Below are positions 8,169-19,600 of a DNA stretch of 64,000 nt, one piece after another; position 1 is the first letter of the stretch, and every line of letters starts with the position of its first letter. The stretch is from Methylomonas paludis. GTDB lineage: Bacteria; Pseudomonadota; Gammaproteobacteria; Methylococcales; Methylomonadaceae. The DNA lies in contig NZ_CP073754.1 in the NCBI RefSeq assembly GCF_018734325.1, forward strand, positions 2,046,001 to 2,110,000, read 5' to 3'. The notes below the pieces were generated by a model. The model searched no databases and was not told the origin of the DNA. It saw nothing but the letters and a program-made list of their open reading frames with translations. Both the position numbers and the translations under genes were made by a program.

Positions 8169-9944
8169 CTAATTTCCACGTGAGCGCGATGCCGTGCGCA
8201 TCGACAGTAAAGCCAGAAATTCATCGGAAAATACCCGCATACTGGCGGTAATATCTTTGATTTGGGTCAACAGATAGTTATAGGCAAACAGTGCCGGAAT
8301 CGCTACGGCCAGACCCGCCACTGTCGCCAGCAAAGCCGCAGCAATACCCGGCGCAATCGAGTTGATATTGACGTCGCCGGTTGCGGCAATCGCGGCAAAG
8401 GTAATCATAACCCCTACTACCGTACCCAGCAGGCCAAGAAACGGCCCCCCGGCAATGGCAATAGTCAACAGCACCATATTTTTATTCAGACGCTGACTTT
8501 CCAGCACAATTTGGGAATCGAGTTTGACATGCAGATAATTCCAGGCTTCGGCAGACACCGCACTATCGGCATCGCCCTGCAGGTTTTTCAGCTCATGGAT
8601 AACCGTATGATAAATATGATACAGAGTAGAACTTTGGAAATGGTCATGCTTGCCCACCAGAGCCGTCAGCAAATCAGAGTCTGCCAGTTCCTGCTCATCA
8701 GGGGTCTCATCCTGATCCAGCTCACCCAGCTTACTGGGATCCAGTTGCCGGTATTTTTCCAGAAACAGCTTGTTATCCTTGGTAATCCGGTTAATGACCA
8801 GGGTTTTGGTCACCATGACGATAATCGCCACCACCAGCATCAGCAGAGTCAAACCGATGACCACCCAGCCGTCGATTGTCACGTTTTGGACTATCACCAG
8901 GAAATGGCTATCGCTGCTGGCGTTAGACTCATCTTCACCAAAATTCAGCACCGAAAAATCCGGGCTTTGACTGCGAAACGCTAGCTTGATCCAATCGTTG
9001 CTGCGCACCGTGGCAGCAATCTGCACCTCATCCAGCAAACCGGTGAAATTATCACCAATATGGATCAGCGGATTCAAGGCCGGCAAACTCAGCGGCGCAC
9101 TGCCTACCGATAGGCCATCAACAAACAACTCTAATTTGTCCGCCCGCGCGGTTAAGGCCACATATTGCCAGCGTCCTGGGGTCAGGTTGGCCGCCGGAGT
9201 GACGGTTGCGCCCAAACCGGCACTCAGTGCAGTGCCCTGCAGCGTTAAGGTCAAACGGTTTTCACCATCCACTGCAGACAGTACATTGGCAGCAGTTTGG
9301 GGTTGATCAATCTTGATCCAGGTGGAAAAGGTCCAGCCTTTTTCCGGGGTAATCGCCAATTGTGGAGCAGGATTGACGGTAATTGCGCCACTGCCATTAA
9401 ACTGAGCCGCCGCCCCTATCCAGCCGGCCGGCAAAATCTGCGCTTTGGAATCCACCGCATGGCTTAAATAAGCCGTGGTGTCTAAAGGCAGAGACTCGCC
9501 TTCCTTAAAGTGAAACACCAGACTTTGAGCGGTATCGTATAAATTTTTACCGTCTGAACCATCCGGCGCATTATTATTGCCGTAATATAACCAGAAATTA
9601 TCGGTATCCACCCCACCCCGCACCTGTGGTAAGCGTACCCAGACCAAACCGATTTCACTCAGCGCATCCACCTGCTCGACCTGATAATGCAAGGGGGTTT
9701 TATCGTCCTGCAAAAACCGCACATCACGGCCATTCTCGGCCAGTTCGGCAAAATACCCAAAATTACCAGCATGCAATCTGATCAACACCGGAAAATCAGT
9801 TAAGGTCTCCTGAATGTCGGCGCCAGTGGCAGCTGCATCCACACTGATCTGCCGCCGGGAACTCCATTCATCATTCCACCAGGCCAGCGCTATTAAAGGA
9901 AACAACAACGCCACCAACCCGGTCAGGTAATATCTTTTTTTCAT
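8169..9944 (-). CDS. DUF2341-LamG-MotA/TolQ/ExbB fusion protein
   Basis: This is an ExbB-type proton channel subunit with a large extra periplasmic part. I chose the ATG at 9944 (591 residues) because KKRYYLTGLVALLFPLIALA then forms a clean signal; a TTG at 9959 is possible. In order: signal (about 1-21), DUF2341-like region (about 22-125: WWNDEWSSRRQISV, DFPVLIRL, NFWLYYGN), LamG/ConA-like lectin fold (about 170-315: WTFSTWIKID, ELFVDGLSVG, GLLDEVQIA), membrane helix (about 359-385), cytoplasmic segment, then the ExbB core (LTIAIAGGPFLGLLGTVVG, and a long helix with GIAAALLATVAGLAVAIPA). Plain ExbB proteins are about 220-245 residues. The lectin-like part may sense glycan or the exoprotein in the periplasm; that is inference. 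Confidence 0.88.
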   Translation of the reverse strand: MKKRYYLTGLVALLFPLIALAWWNDEWSSRRQISVDAAATGADIQETLTDFPVLIRLHAGNFGYFAELAENGRDVRFLQDDKTPLHYQVEQVDALSEIGLVWVRLPQVRGGVDTDNFWLYYGNNNAPDGSDGKNLYDTAQSLVFHFKEGESLPLDTTAYLSHAVDSKAQILPAGWIGAAAQFNGSGAITVNPAPQLAITPEKGWTFSTWIKIDQPQTAANVLSAVDGENRLTLTLQGTALSAGLGATVTPAANLTPGRWQYVALTARADKLELFVDGLSVGSAPLSLPALNPLIHIGDNFTGLLDEVQIAATVRSNDWIKLAFRSQSPDFSVLNFGEDESNASSDSHFLVIVQNVTIDGWVVIGLTLLMLVVAIIVMVTKTLVINRITKDNKLFLEKYRQLDPSKLGELDQDETPDEQELADSDLLTALVGKHDHFQSSTLYHIYHTVIHELKNLQGDADSAVSAEAWNYLHVKLDSQIVLESQRLNKNMVLLTIAIAGGPFLGLLGTVVGVMITFAAIAATGDVNINSIAPGIAAALLATVAGLAVAIPALFAYNYLLTQIKDITASMRVFSDEFLALLSMRTASRSRGN

Positions 9945-10040
9945 GGATAATTTAAGCAAAGGAAAATTAATAAACCGTTATACACAGTCAAAACTGCACA
10001 AAAATCTCGTTAGTCGTGCCTGCAAAGCAACTAAAAAACA

Positions 10041-10163
10041 TAGGATGCCTGAACACAGCAGCTTGAAAATCGCATCAGTGGAACGCGTCCATCGCGATTG
10101 ATGCGCGTCCTTACCTCGGCACATCCTATTTAGCCTGTATGTCAAAATACACTGGATCAACTA
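10041..10163. repeat. MITE-like element, diverged copy
   Basis: The sequence holds the element's landmarks in order (aggatg, tcgcgattgatgcg, gcacatccta, gtcaaaataca, gatcaactac) but with many changes. It abuts the next copy and looks like the oldest of three head-to-tail copies. Confidence 0.6.
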
Positions 10164-10305
10164 CTGCTGGTTGACCAACATTACTTTGTCGGAAACGCCA
10201 GAGGATGTGCCGACTCTTGAGGCATATCGTTCGCGATTGATATGCATCACTGCGTTCAGCGCATCCTACTCTGTATCCGTCAAAATAAGATTGGTCGAGT
10301 TCTAG
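10164..10305. repeat. MITE-like element, copy in tandem
   Basis: Begins ctgctggttgaccaac and ends aagattggtcgagttctag. Ends are imperfect inverted repeats and the centre carries tcgcgattgatatgcatc. It shares its last bases with the start of the next copy. No coding capacity. Confidence 0.75.
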
Positions 10306-10436
10306 TGGTTGCCCAACATTACTTTGACGGAAAAGCCAGAGGATGTGCCGATTCTTGAGGGGTATCGTTCGCGATTGGTGCGCATCACTGCGTTCAGCGC
10401 ATCCTACGCCCTATCCGTCAAAATAAGATTGGCACA
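10302..10436. repeat. MITE-like element, copy in tandem
   Basis: Begins ctagtggttgcccaac and runs to gtcaaaataagattgg. It is nearly the same as the preceding copy and lies in the same orientation. The right end is slightly truncated. Confidence 0.75.
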
Positions 10437-10475
10437 TCACAGGTGAAATAATCACACATCGTTAATTCAAAGTAA

Positions 10476-10491
10476 AGCAAGAAATAGGCCA
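10476..10491 (-). promoter_or_regulatory. Candidate sigma-54 (-24/-12) promoter for the ExbB-fusion operon
   Basis: On the minus strand the site reads tggcctatttcttgct: GG, ten bases, GC, with TTGCT at -12 as in the consensus. It points toward the ExbB-fusion start 530 bases away, with three MITE copies in between. A shared upstream element lies 82 bp away. Confidence 0.65.
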
Positions 10492-10561
10492 CAAATAAAG
10501 CCACCAAATATCATAAGCTTATCTGTGAACCTAATAATAAATGCTGCTATTTCAGCAGAAA

Positions 10562-10588
10562 CTGCTGATCTACTGTTGATATATCAAC
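10562..10588. promoter_or_regulatory. Candidate enhancer-binding site (ctgttgatatatcaac type)
   Basis: Contains the perfect palindrome gttgatatatcaac. Bases 10562-10584 match 21 of 23 positions at 25305-25327, and ctgttgatatatcaac is identical at 40447-40462. All three lie upstream of GG-N10-GC sites on the minus strand. An RpoN activator (PrsR-like, as known for PEP-CTERM genes) is the inferred ligand. Confidence 0.6.
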
Positions 10589-10677
10589 AAATATACCTAC
10601 AAAATCAACAGCGATGCGCACGCCTAAATATTAACTTGTTCCAAAACAAGCAATCTTTCATTAAAAACAGTCCTTAG

Positions 10678-13600
10678 CTAAGCACCACAACCACTCTTAC
10701 CTTCCCGGACATCGGCAATACTACATTTACCGTAACCAATCACATCAGAACTGAACAGACTGCTGGCTGTTTTGCGCTTGGTGGATTCATCATTATTGTT
10801 ATTATTGTCGGCCATAGTACTTTGGGTGGCGGTTTTGCTGGCGGAAGCTGCGGCACTATCTGCCCCGCCCACTACAGGCACCACCACTGCAGTCGGCACC
10901 CCGATGGTGGCGACCGTTGAGCTGATATTTTGCGCCCCTACCACTGCATTAGCCGCAAGTACTACCTGTCCGCCGGTAATCCCGGCTTCGCCTGCATCTA
11001 TAATACCAAACGGTGCAGCCAGATAGACATTGCCGCCACCGATAGCCTGAATACCACTACCGGATATCACCGGTGGGAAGGTTGTGGTTACAGTACCGGT
11101 TAACGGATCTACGGTTGTAACCGGCGCTGGGGCAGAAATCGCGGCTTTAGCACCTTTACCCGCATCTATGTTACCGGTGGTGCTCCAGGCGGTAATATCG
11201 CCGCCCCCCAGGCTGAATACCCGCGACTGATTGACATTGACGTTACCGTTGGACAGAATATTCAAGCCACCCTGATCCGCCACCACAATACCCAATTGAT
11301 CGGCAGTTTTGCTAATACCGGAAAAAGTTCCGGCCAAGCCGACATCGACTTTGCCACCAGGGGTAAGAATATTAATATCTCCCCCTGCTGCTGTTTCGAT
11401 TTGACTAAACACCAGACTCACATCACCGGCATATTTACTACCCGGAAACAGAGTGTCAATCGCATCGGTGCCAAATTTATACAAGGCGGCGCGCTTGTTG
11501 GGTTCTATGGCGGCGGCAAAGGTGGAAACTTTAAACTCCTCAAACAAAGTGGCTAAAATCTGATTGGTGCTAGCCTCGGGAAGTTGCATTTGCACAATAT
11601 CATCCAGCAAACTGGTCAACAATTGATTAACACTGGTTTTTTGGCTAGCCGTCATGTTTGCCGCGACTTCCAGTTTATTTACGGTTTGCGCCAATTGCAC
11701 CAATAAACCGCTTAACTCTTGCTGCTGGGCATTATCCAGACTGGTCAGAGATTTTAACTGGATAATTCTTTGAAAACTATTGGTCAGTGCGGTATTCTGC
11801 TGTTTCTGTTGATCGGCGGTTAAACCGGCCAAATTTTGTAATTGACCCAGATAAGCCCCCACCGCCTGATACTTGGTGACAAAACCGGCATAATCGATAG
11901 TGCTGGATAAACCGGCCAGCACTTCGATACTGGCGCCGTTGCTGGGTAAAGCCGAATTGGACACATTGCCCACAGTCTGGATACCGGTTGCGGCACCCAG
12001 ATTAATATTACCACCGGCAATTACCTGCAATTGGCCAGGACCTGCCACCTGAATCACCTGGGTATTCGACATGACGCTGCCATTGCTATCATAACTAGTA
12101 TCGAAACTGATATTTTTACCAGCCTGCACCAAAGTCACATCGTTGGTAGTCAGATTTTGGGTGTAGACACTGGTGTCGCTGATATTACCTCCGGCAATTA
12201 TATTTGCCGCTTCCGGCAAATTAAAACTGGCGTTAGCCAAGGTTGGAAAACTGATGTCGCCCAGTCTGGCCATAATCAGGGGTTTGTTAGGGTTGTTCAA
12301 ATACTGAAGCGTACTGGCATGGCTTGTATTGATCAATTTTTGATACGCAGTGGCATGAGTTTGTAAATCTGTTACCGGATTTAAAATGCTGGGTAACAAG
12401 GCAGGATCTTCATCCGACATAATAACCGCCACAGTTTGACTGGTTAACAAGCCGGTATCCATACCAATATTACGGTTTGCCAGTAATTCCAGCGTACCGT
12501 TTACCGACGGATATAAAGTCATTGCATTATCAATTTGGATATCCCCGGATAAAGCCGTAGCTTTCAAAGTGGATGGATATACAAAGTATTCAAAACCGGC
12601 GCTACTTGCACTTCCGAGTTTCTTCAGCGCCGCAATGCTGCTGTTGGAATTTAAAAACGCCACATTGCCGGCCACTGCCTGTATATTCAGGCTGCTATTG
12701 TCACCATAGGAAAAAAATTCAGGTTCTAAAGATTTGCTACCCTTAAGCACTGTTGGATTCATGGCCGTGGCCACATCCACATCCTGACGTGCCTGTAAAT
12801 TAAAATTGCTGGTGCCCAAATCCAGAATAACACCAATAGTATTGGTGCTGCCAGCTATCGGGCTTTGCGAAATACTGTCTCCCGCTGTCAAACTGCCGCT
12901 GCCGTTTGCCACATAATATTCGCCACTAACAATATTATGTCCGGCTGTGACCTGCAAATTGCCACCGCCATTCACATAGGTAGAGGTCTGCGTCCAAGTA
13001 TTAACATCACTAATCACACCCAGCGGCTTACCGGTAGTTGGTATCATCACCGATAAATTATTCACATCGCCACCAGCAGTCACTGTGACATTACCACCAC
13101 CCAAGGCCCCCACATTCTGATTAAAGTTGCGTGATCCTTGTGGATAAATATTAGTAATATTGGATGGAGTTCCAAGGTTACCGCTGATATTGATACCCCA
13201 AGCCGTGGATTGCAGACCAGAGGCAGAGCCAGAACTAGCACTGCGAACCAACCAGTCAGTGATTTGTTGACCTGTCTGTTGACCCTGGATGTTGCCGCCG
13301 GCAGTTAAACTGATATTACCGCCATTGCTGGGATATTCGGCATAAGGATAGCTGCTTAAACCCAAAGTACCCTGACTAAACAAACCATAACGCAATACCT
13401 GATTAAGCTGGGTTTGGCTTAAAGAACTGATATAGCTTTCCAGACTTTGGCCGGCTTGTTGCGCCGGCAAACCTGGAATCGTACCGGCCAGCAAATCAGT
13501 CAGGGTGTAAAGCTCTGTAGTACCAAAGGTATAAATAGCTGAAGCGTTATTCGAAGAAGTCAACTTTTTAGAAGAATCCTTATTCAACACAATATCCTGA

Positions 13601-16600
13601 CCAGCCTGAACATCTATGCTGCCGGTGCCGGTTCTCACTACCACTTGAGTAAGTGTTGTATTGCCGTGAAGATGTCCAGACGGATCAGGCCCCAAATAAT
13701 CAGCAGCCAAATTCACTGTACCGCCAGCCACTAGATGATAACTCCAGGACAAACCCGGCTGTATCACATTTTGAGCCAGAGAACCAGTGTCCTGACCAAG
13801 AATCTGCGTGGTCGCCACACCATCTGAAATACTGGCGTTAATATTCAGATTATCGGCAGCCCGTAGGGTTAGAAAGCCGGGCAGACTCAAAGCACCTGTG
13901 CTGTCGGCATAACGCCAGTTGCCGTTCATGAAATCCCAGACACTGGACAAAGTTAAATCGCTGCTGCTGCGGATCTCAATACCCGGCAAAATCTGCAAGT
14001 TGGCACCGGAATTATCCGTCAATACCGGTTTGGCATTCATAAAACTGCTGGTGTCCTGTAACCAGGTATTGATATTGTCACTGCTAATATTGGTAACATT
14101 ATCATAAATCCGGGTAGCTTCCAGGGCAGTATGACTGGCATTGGCACCGATGATTTTGGCATAAATGGCTGTAACCGCCACGCTGTCGGTGCTGTCATCC
14201 CGGCCTGTGCGTAAATGTACGCTGCCGCCGCTGCCGCCACTGACATTAATCACACCGACCTTGCTACCGTCCTTAGCGGACAAATCCAGCAGCCCTGTGC
14301 CGTTATCGTCTCTATGTACGGTGTCCAGCGTCACACTGCCGCCGGTATTGCCGGCCGTAGTGGAACTGGCATCTATTTTACCGGAACTGCCGAGAGTAAT
14401 GCCGTTGCGGCCATAAACCGTTACACTGCCGCCACTGGCGGCAGTGGCATTAATGGTACCGTTAATAGTGACAATACCCTGATCTACATTTAATACATAC
14501 TGCTGGGCGTTAATCACTGCACCGCTATCAATGCTGATATCGCCATTGGCAATTTCCAGGCTTTGCCCGGCGGAAAATCCGGCACTATTTAAGACGACAT
14601 TCAGGGTTGTATAACTCGTGTTATTGAGATCATGCACATCCAGGGTAAAACTACCGTGACTGACACCTGAGGCGGTCGTAGTGCTGCCGCCCAGCGTATC
14701 AATACTGCCATCCCAGCCAAACTGGCCGTTGGGCGTATTGACATTCAGCGTACCGCCATTGCTTAACAACTGCTTGGCACCACTAACCGTTTTTACCACA
14801 CCGGCCAGGTTTACGGTCGCATTCTTGGCGATTTCAACATTGCCTTGGGCTGCACTCAGCGTCAAACTGCCGGCAGGTGAATATTTACTGGTAGTGCTGT
14901 ACACCACTTCCCGGCCACTTAAATCGATATTACTGCCGCTGTTGATATTAATATCGCCCTGGCCGGCATTCAGGCTTAAACGCCCGGAGGGTAAATCAAA
15001 CAGGGCATTGCTGGTAATGCTCCCGGCGTTAATAGTCCAACTGACACCCAGACCTACCGGCAGGTCTTTTACAGTCTTATTATTGTAGTTAATCGTAAGC
15101 AGATGATCGCCGGCATTAATGGTGGTCGTAGCACCGTTACCGCCGCTTAAAAGCTGCGCGGACAAATTAACATCGCCAGCCACAGTCAACACGCCCGGTG
15201 AGGCCAGCGAACTAACACCAGTGGTGGCGTCTATGATTTGCCCCTGACCATTAATAGCCTGATCTGCATTGATATCAACTGTATTAAAACCGGTAATACC
15301 ATATTGACCACTGCCCAGCACGATATTTTGCCCACTCAGTTGCAAAGTACCGGTGCCGGTACCGGTCTGCTGGGAAGTGCTATTGGTGTTAGTGAAGGTC
15401 AGGGTGCCGCTGGCGGTAATTTTGGCCGTCTCACCCGCATTAAAGCCATTGATCGCGGCAGCATCCACAGTCAGATCTTTACCGCTTAAATTCGCTCCTG
15501 CGTAGATATTTAGATCGCTGGCGCTATGCAAACTCAAAACGCTGGGATTAAAGCCGCTGGAAGTTAATAATGCATCGGACAATACCAGACCAGGGGTATT
15601 GTCCGGAGCTGCACCGATACTAATGCTGCTGGAATTCAAAGCCAGCGCCCCGCCATTAATGTTAATACTGCCTTTAAACACCGTATCCTGGCTGGAGTCC
15701 AGCAACATGGAACCATTGGCAGATAATACCGCAGCATCCTCCACCGTTAATACCCCGCCGCTGCCGGCCAGCGGCAGATCCCGGTTAACGCTTAGCTGCC
15801 CAGCTGTGGAGACCCGCAATAAAGCACCGTCACTACTGGTACCATTGTTGTCTTCCAACTTCACTGTGCCGGTGCTGGTATCGCTGGCTGTACCCGTGGC
15901 TGTGATTTCAGCACCACTGGCAATATGCAGAGTGTTGCTGGCGGCCAGTAAAATTTCCTGCCCACTTAGTGCATTGGCTTTACCAGCCACATCACTCGCC
16001 ACTGTCAAATCGCTGGTTTCGATAATCAAATGTTGACCGCTGGAGTCTTTATAACGCTTACCACCCAATAACAGGCTAGGTGCTTTCAGCGCCGTCAACT
16101 GACTGGACAGCAAACCCACAGTATTACTACCCAGACTGGCTAAATCTTTACTGTTACCAACTACCGTCAAGGAAGTACCGCCGATATCCACCTGACCACC
16201 CAGACCATTTACCCCAGGCATCGCCAACAAGGTGGCGGCCAAAGTCAAATTGGCATTGGCAATAATACCCAGGGTTCCGGCATCTTCAGGTAATTGTGGC
16301 ACCACTGTGCCATTTTGACTGGCCTGGGCGCTAAAAAAACTGTCAGCCAGATAGGCGGTAAATTGGGATGGGCTTTTAGTATTGCTGTTAACCACCAGAT
16401 TACCCGACTTGTTATACGACAGGGAACCGGTAAACAGGGAGCCGGATTGCACGGCAAAACCCTGGGTACGATTGTCGGCAATACTGGTACCGGCGACACC
16501 GTAATAGCCGGACACCACTTTGATACCAGCACTATTGGTAATGGTTTGAAACTGATCCTGGGTACCGGCTTGCGGGGTAATCAGATAAGCGCCCGGCAAT

Positions 16601-19600
16601 AAGGCATAATGAGCGGGTAACAAGGTATACCAGCCGGCCGCCAGACCGGAGCCGCCATTCAGATAAACGCTTTCACCAACCGTCAGACCGGATGTAGGCG
16701 ATTGCGCCGGGTCGTAAGCGCCCAAGGCATTATAATAGCCAGGGATCACGGCAAATTTTTGGCTATAACCGGTGGAGGTTGGATCCAGCACGTCATTACT
16801 ACCGCCTACCCCGGTAACAAACTCATAGGCATACAGATTACCGCCGCCGGACAAATCTATGTTGGCACCTTTTTGTAAGTCTATGGTTTTAGCCTGCAAT
16901 TGCAGGCTTTTTTGCGGCAAGTTATCGGCATTCACTACTATATTGCCACCGGATACCGGATATAACCATTCGGTGCCGCCGGAACCAAGGCCAAACGGAA
17001 TAATAGCGCCAGCCCCCGAGACGCTGGTCAAGCTGCCGTCAGCCAGCCTGAGTGTATCAGCCGCAGTTAAGATCAGTTCGCCAAACGGTGCCGCCAGCTT
17101 ACCGGACTGGTAAATATTATTGGCATTAATAGTCAGCACCCCGCCAGCCGAATAGATGGTGCTGGGTGCACCGGGGTTACGCTCTATGCTGACATCACCG
17201 CCGGCATAAATGGTGTAATTGCTCAAAGTGGCGGGATAAACCTGCTGGGCTTTAATATCCAGATTACCGGCCAGATTCAGTTCACCCAGAAAATCTTTAT
17301 TGTTGGGTGAACCGATGCCACGCAAGCGAACATCACCGCTACTATTCAGATTAACCTGATTAAAACCGTTAAAACCCAGGCCGCCGATTAAATCAATACC
17401 CTGAGCGGTTACGTTTAGCGTCGCAGCACCGGCAACCGCATCAGGTGCCAGCAAAGCGGAACCATTGGTTCTGGTTAAACTGGAGCCCAAACCCACATAA
17501 GCCGCGTTCAGCGTCACGGTATTCGCGTTGCTGGCCTGCAGATTGGGACTATCCAAAATTATTTGCCTGCCGGCTGTTAAAGCCACATCACCATCAAACA
17601 CAATGGCACTATTTAAGCCGCCATTTGTCACTTGGGCATCGGTTTTTAAACTAATTGAATCAAAACCGGCGGTATTGATTTGGCTGGCGTTGACATAGGC
17701 TTTTTGAGCATATTGATTAGCAATTTCATTGCTCTCGGTCAAACCGCTCGGCAGGTACGTCTTATCAGTGGCACTGATATAGAGGGTGCTGGTTAAGCTA
17801 GGGTCAATGGTGTCAGGGAATGGATTGATATACCCAACAGGTGACGAGTTGTCCCGCGTGGTTTTATCCAGAGTAAGTTGCAGACTACCGCCAGCTGCCC
17901 CATTGCCACCACTTTTTGCAGCAAAACCGCCATCAGCCAGTATGCCTTCTGCGGCAGCAAGCGAAATACTGCCACCTGATGAAGCAATATTCCTGCTGAT
18001 GACATGAGTACCATGTTTACCGGTTTCCAGGAAATCCAAGGTCTTGGAAGTGCCCGAGACATCAATCAACGAACCTTTATTAGTGACAATATAGCCGCGA
18101 TTGGCGGTTAGACTGACACTACCGCCAGCTTTCACATCACCAGTGGTTAGACCATTGCTGGTGTATTGGGGCACAAACACGCCTCCGGCCAGTAGCTGAC
18201 TGTTGGCCCCCAGCCAGATGTATTGTGAAGCCAGGTAGCCAGCATCGGTAGAGCCAGTAGGGGTAGTGATATTCAGATTAATATTACCTGCCGGCGCAAT
18301 AACACTGCCATCGACCCAAATGGCAATATCCGAGTTCAGGGTGATATTGCCGCCGGCGGCCAATTCATTGAGCTTGGCCCCTTCACCTATCTTGAGGGCT
18401 TCCTGGGCTTTTTGATCGGCAGTTTCTGCATACGTTAAAGTAAAATTGACCGGTTTATAAATATAATTGCTTAAATCCGGCGTACTGGTCAGATCAGTCA
18501 AATGGCTGCCGGTGGCGGTTTGACTGGCTGTCGGACTTAATTGGCGCAGCACCTGACCCAAATCAAGTTCAGTATTTTTTAATACTTGTGGCGCATATTG
18601 ATTAGCGGTGATGTTATAGCTGGAAAAACCGCCTTTTTGAAAACCGCCCTGCGCTAATATACCAGGATCCAGCACCAAAGCCTGTGGGTTACTGGCCGCT
18701 TTGGCGGCATCACTACTATTGCCTATCAACACCTCGCTGCTGGCCAGGGTTAAACTACCGTTCTGGGCTAACCCCCAGGCATCCAGCTCACCGTTTAGCA
18801 GCAAATTAGCGGCTATATTAGTAACGTGGCTATTGGCAATCAGGGAAATAGATCCGGCGCTGCCTTGCGTGAGATTACCATTGGTTTGCAACCAGCCGCC
18901 GCCGCTGACATCAATTTTGCTGCCTGTTTTCAAATTCAGATTGGCCTGCTCGCTAACCAGATTAACACTGCCGCCTGTAATGGCCACCGGGCTCAAAGCG
19001 TTACCACTTTGGATGTCCTGCGCATCATTCACCCACCAACCGCTGACATCAATCAGTGCCGAACTACCCAGGGTAATCGCGCTGGCTGTATCGTTGGTCA
19101 AGGGCTTGATGCTCACGGTGCCGGAGGGAATCACAATACTGCCCAGGATATTGCTGGTTTCGGCATTGATATTCAGTTTGCCGCCGGGTGCCAGTTGCAG
19201 CTTGGTATCTTGGAACAGGGTTAATGAGCCACCGGTTTTAATGCTGGTATTCAGCAATCCGGCGTTATGCAAATTGTTGACGTTGAGATTTAAGGCGACG
19301 GGGTTGCCGTTCGCATCGGTTGGCAGCGCATCGGCTGCCCCCAAAGTTCGACCACTATCGCTAGTGCTGAACACCACATTCTGCTGACCGTGACTTCCGT
19401 CCGGGACCAGATTAATATTCAAACTGCTGCCGGCCGCCCAGTCTGCACTTTGGCGCTGTAAATCCCCGGCGATGACTTGGCCTTTCAAGGTGCCGTCCAG
19501 TAGGGCAGCATAGCCGGTAATATTGACGGTACCACCGGCTTTACCTTCCACATAGCCGGCCTGATAAGTATTTAAAGTGATGATGCTGCTATAGCTGCGA

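Noticed and set aside
9978-10160. 60-codon minus-strand frame
   Set aside because: It lies inside the diverged MITE copy and has no protein character.
10635-10650. Hairpin cttgtt/aacaag after the exoprotein gene
   Set aside because: A 6-bp AT-rich stem with a poor T-tract; too weak to call a terminator.
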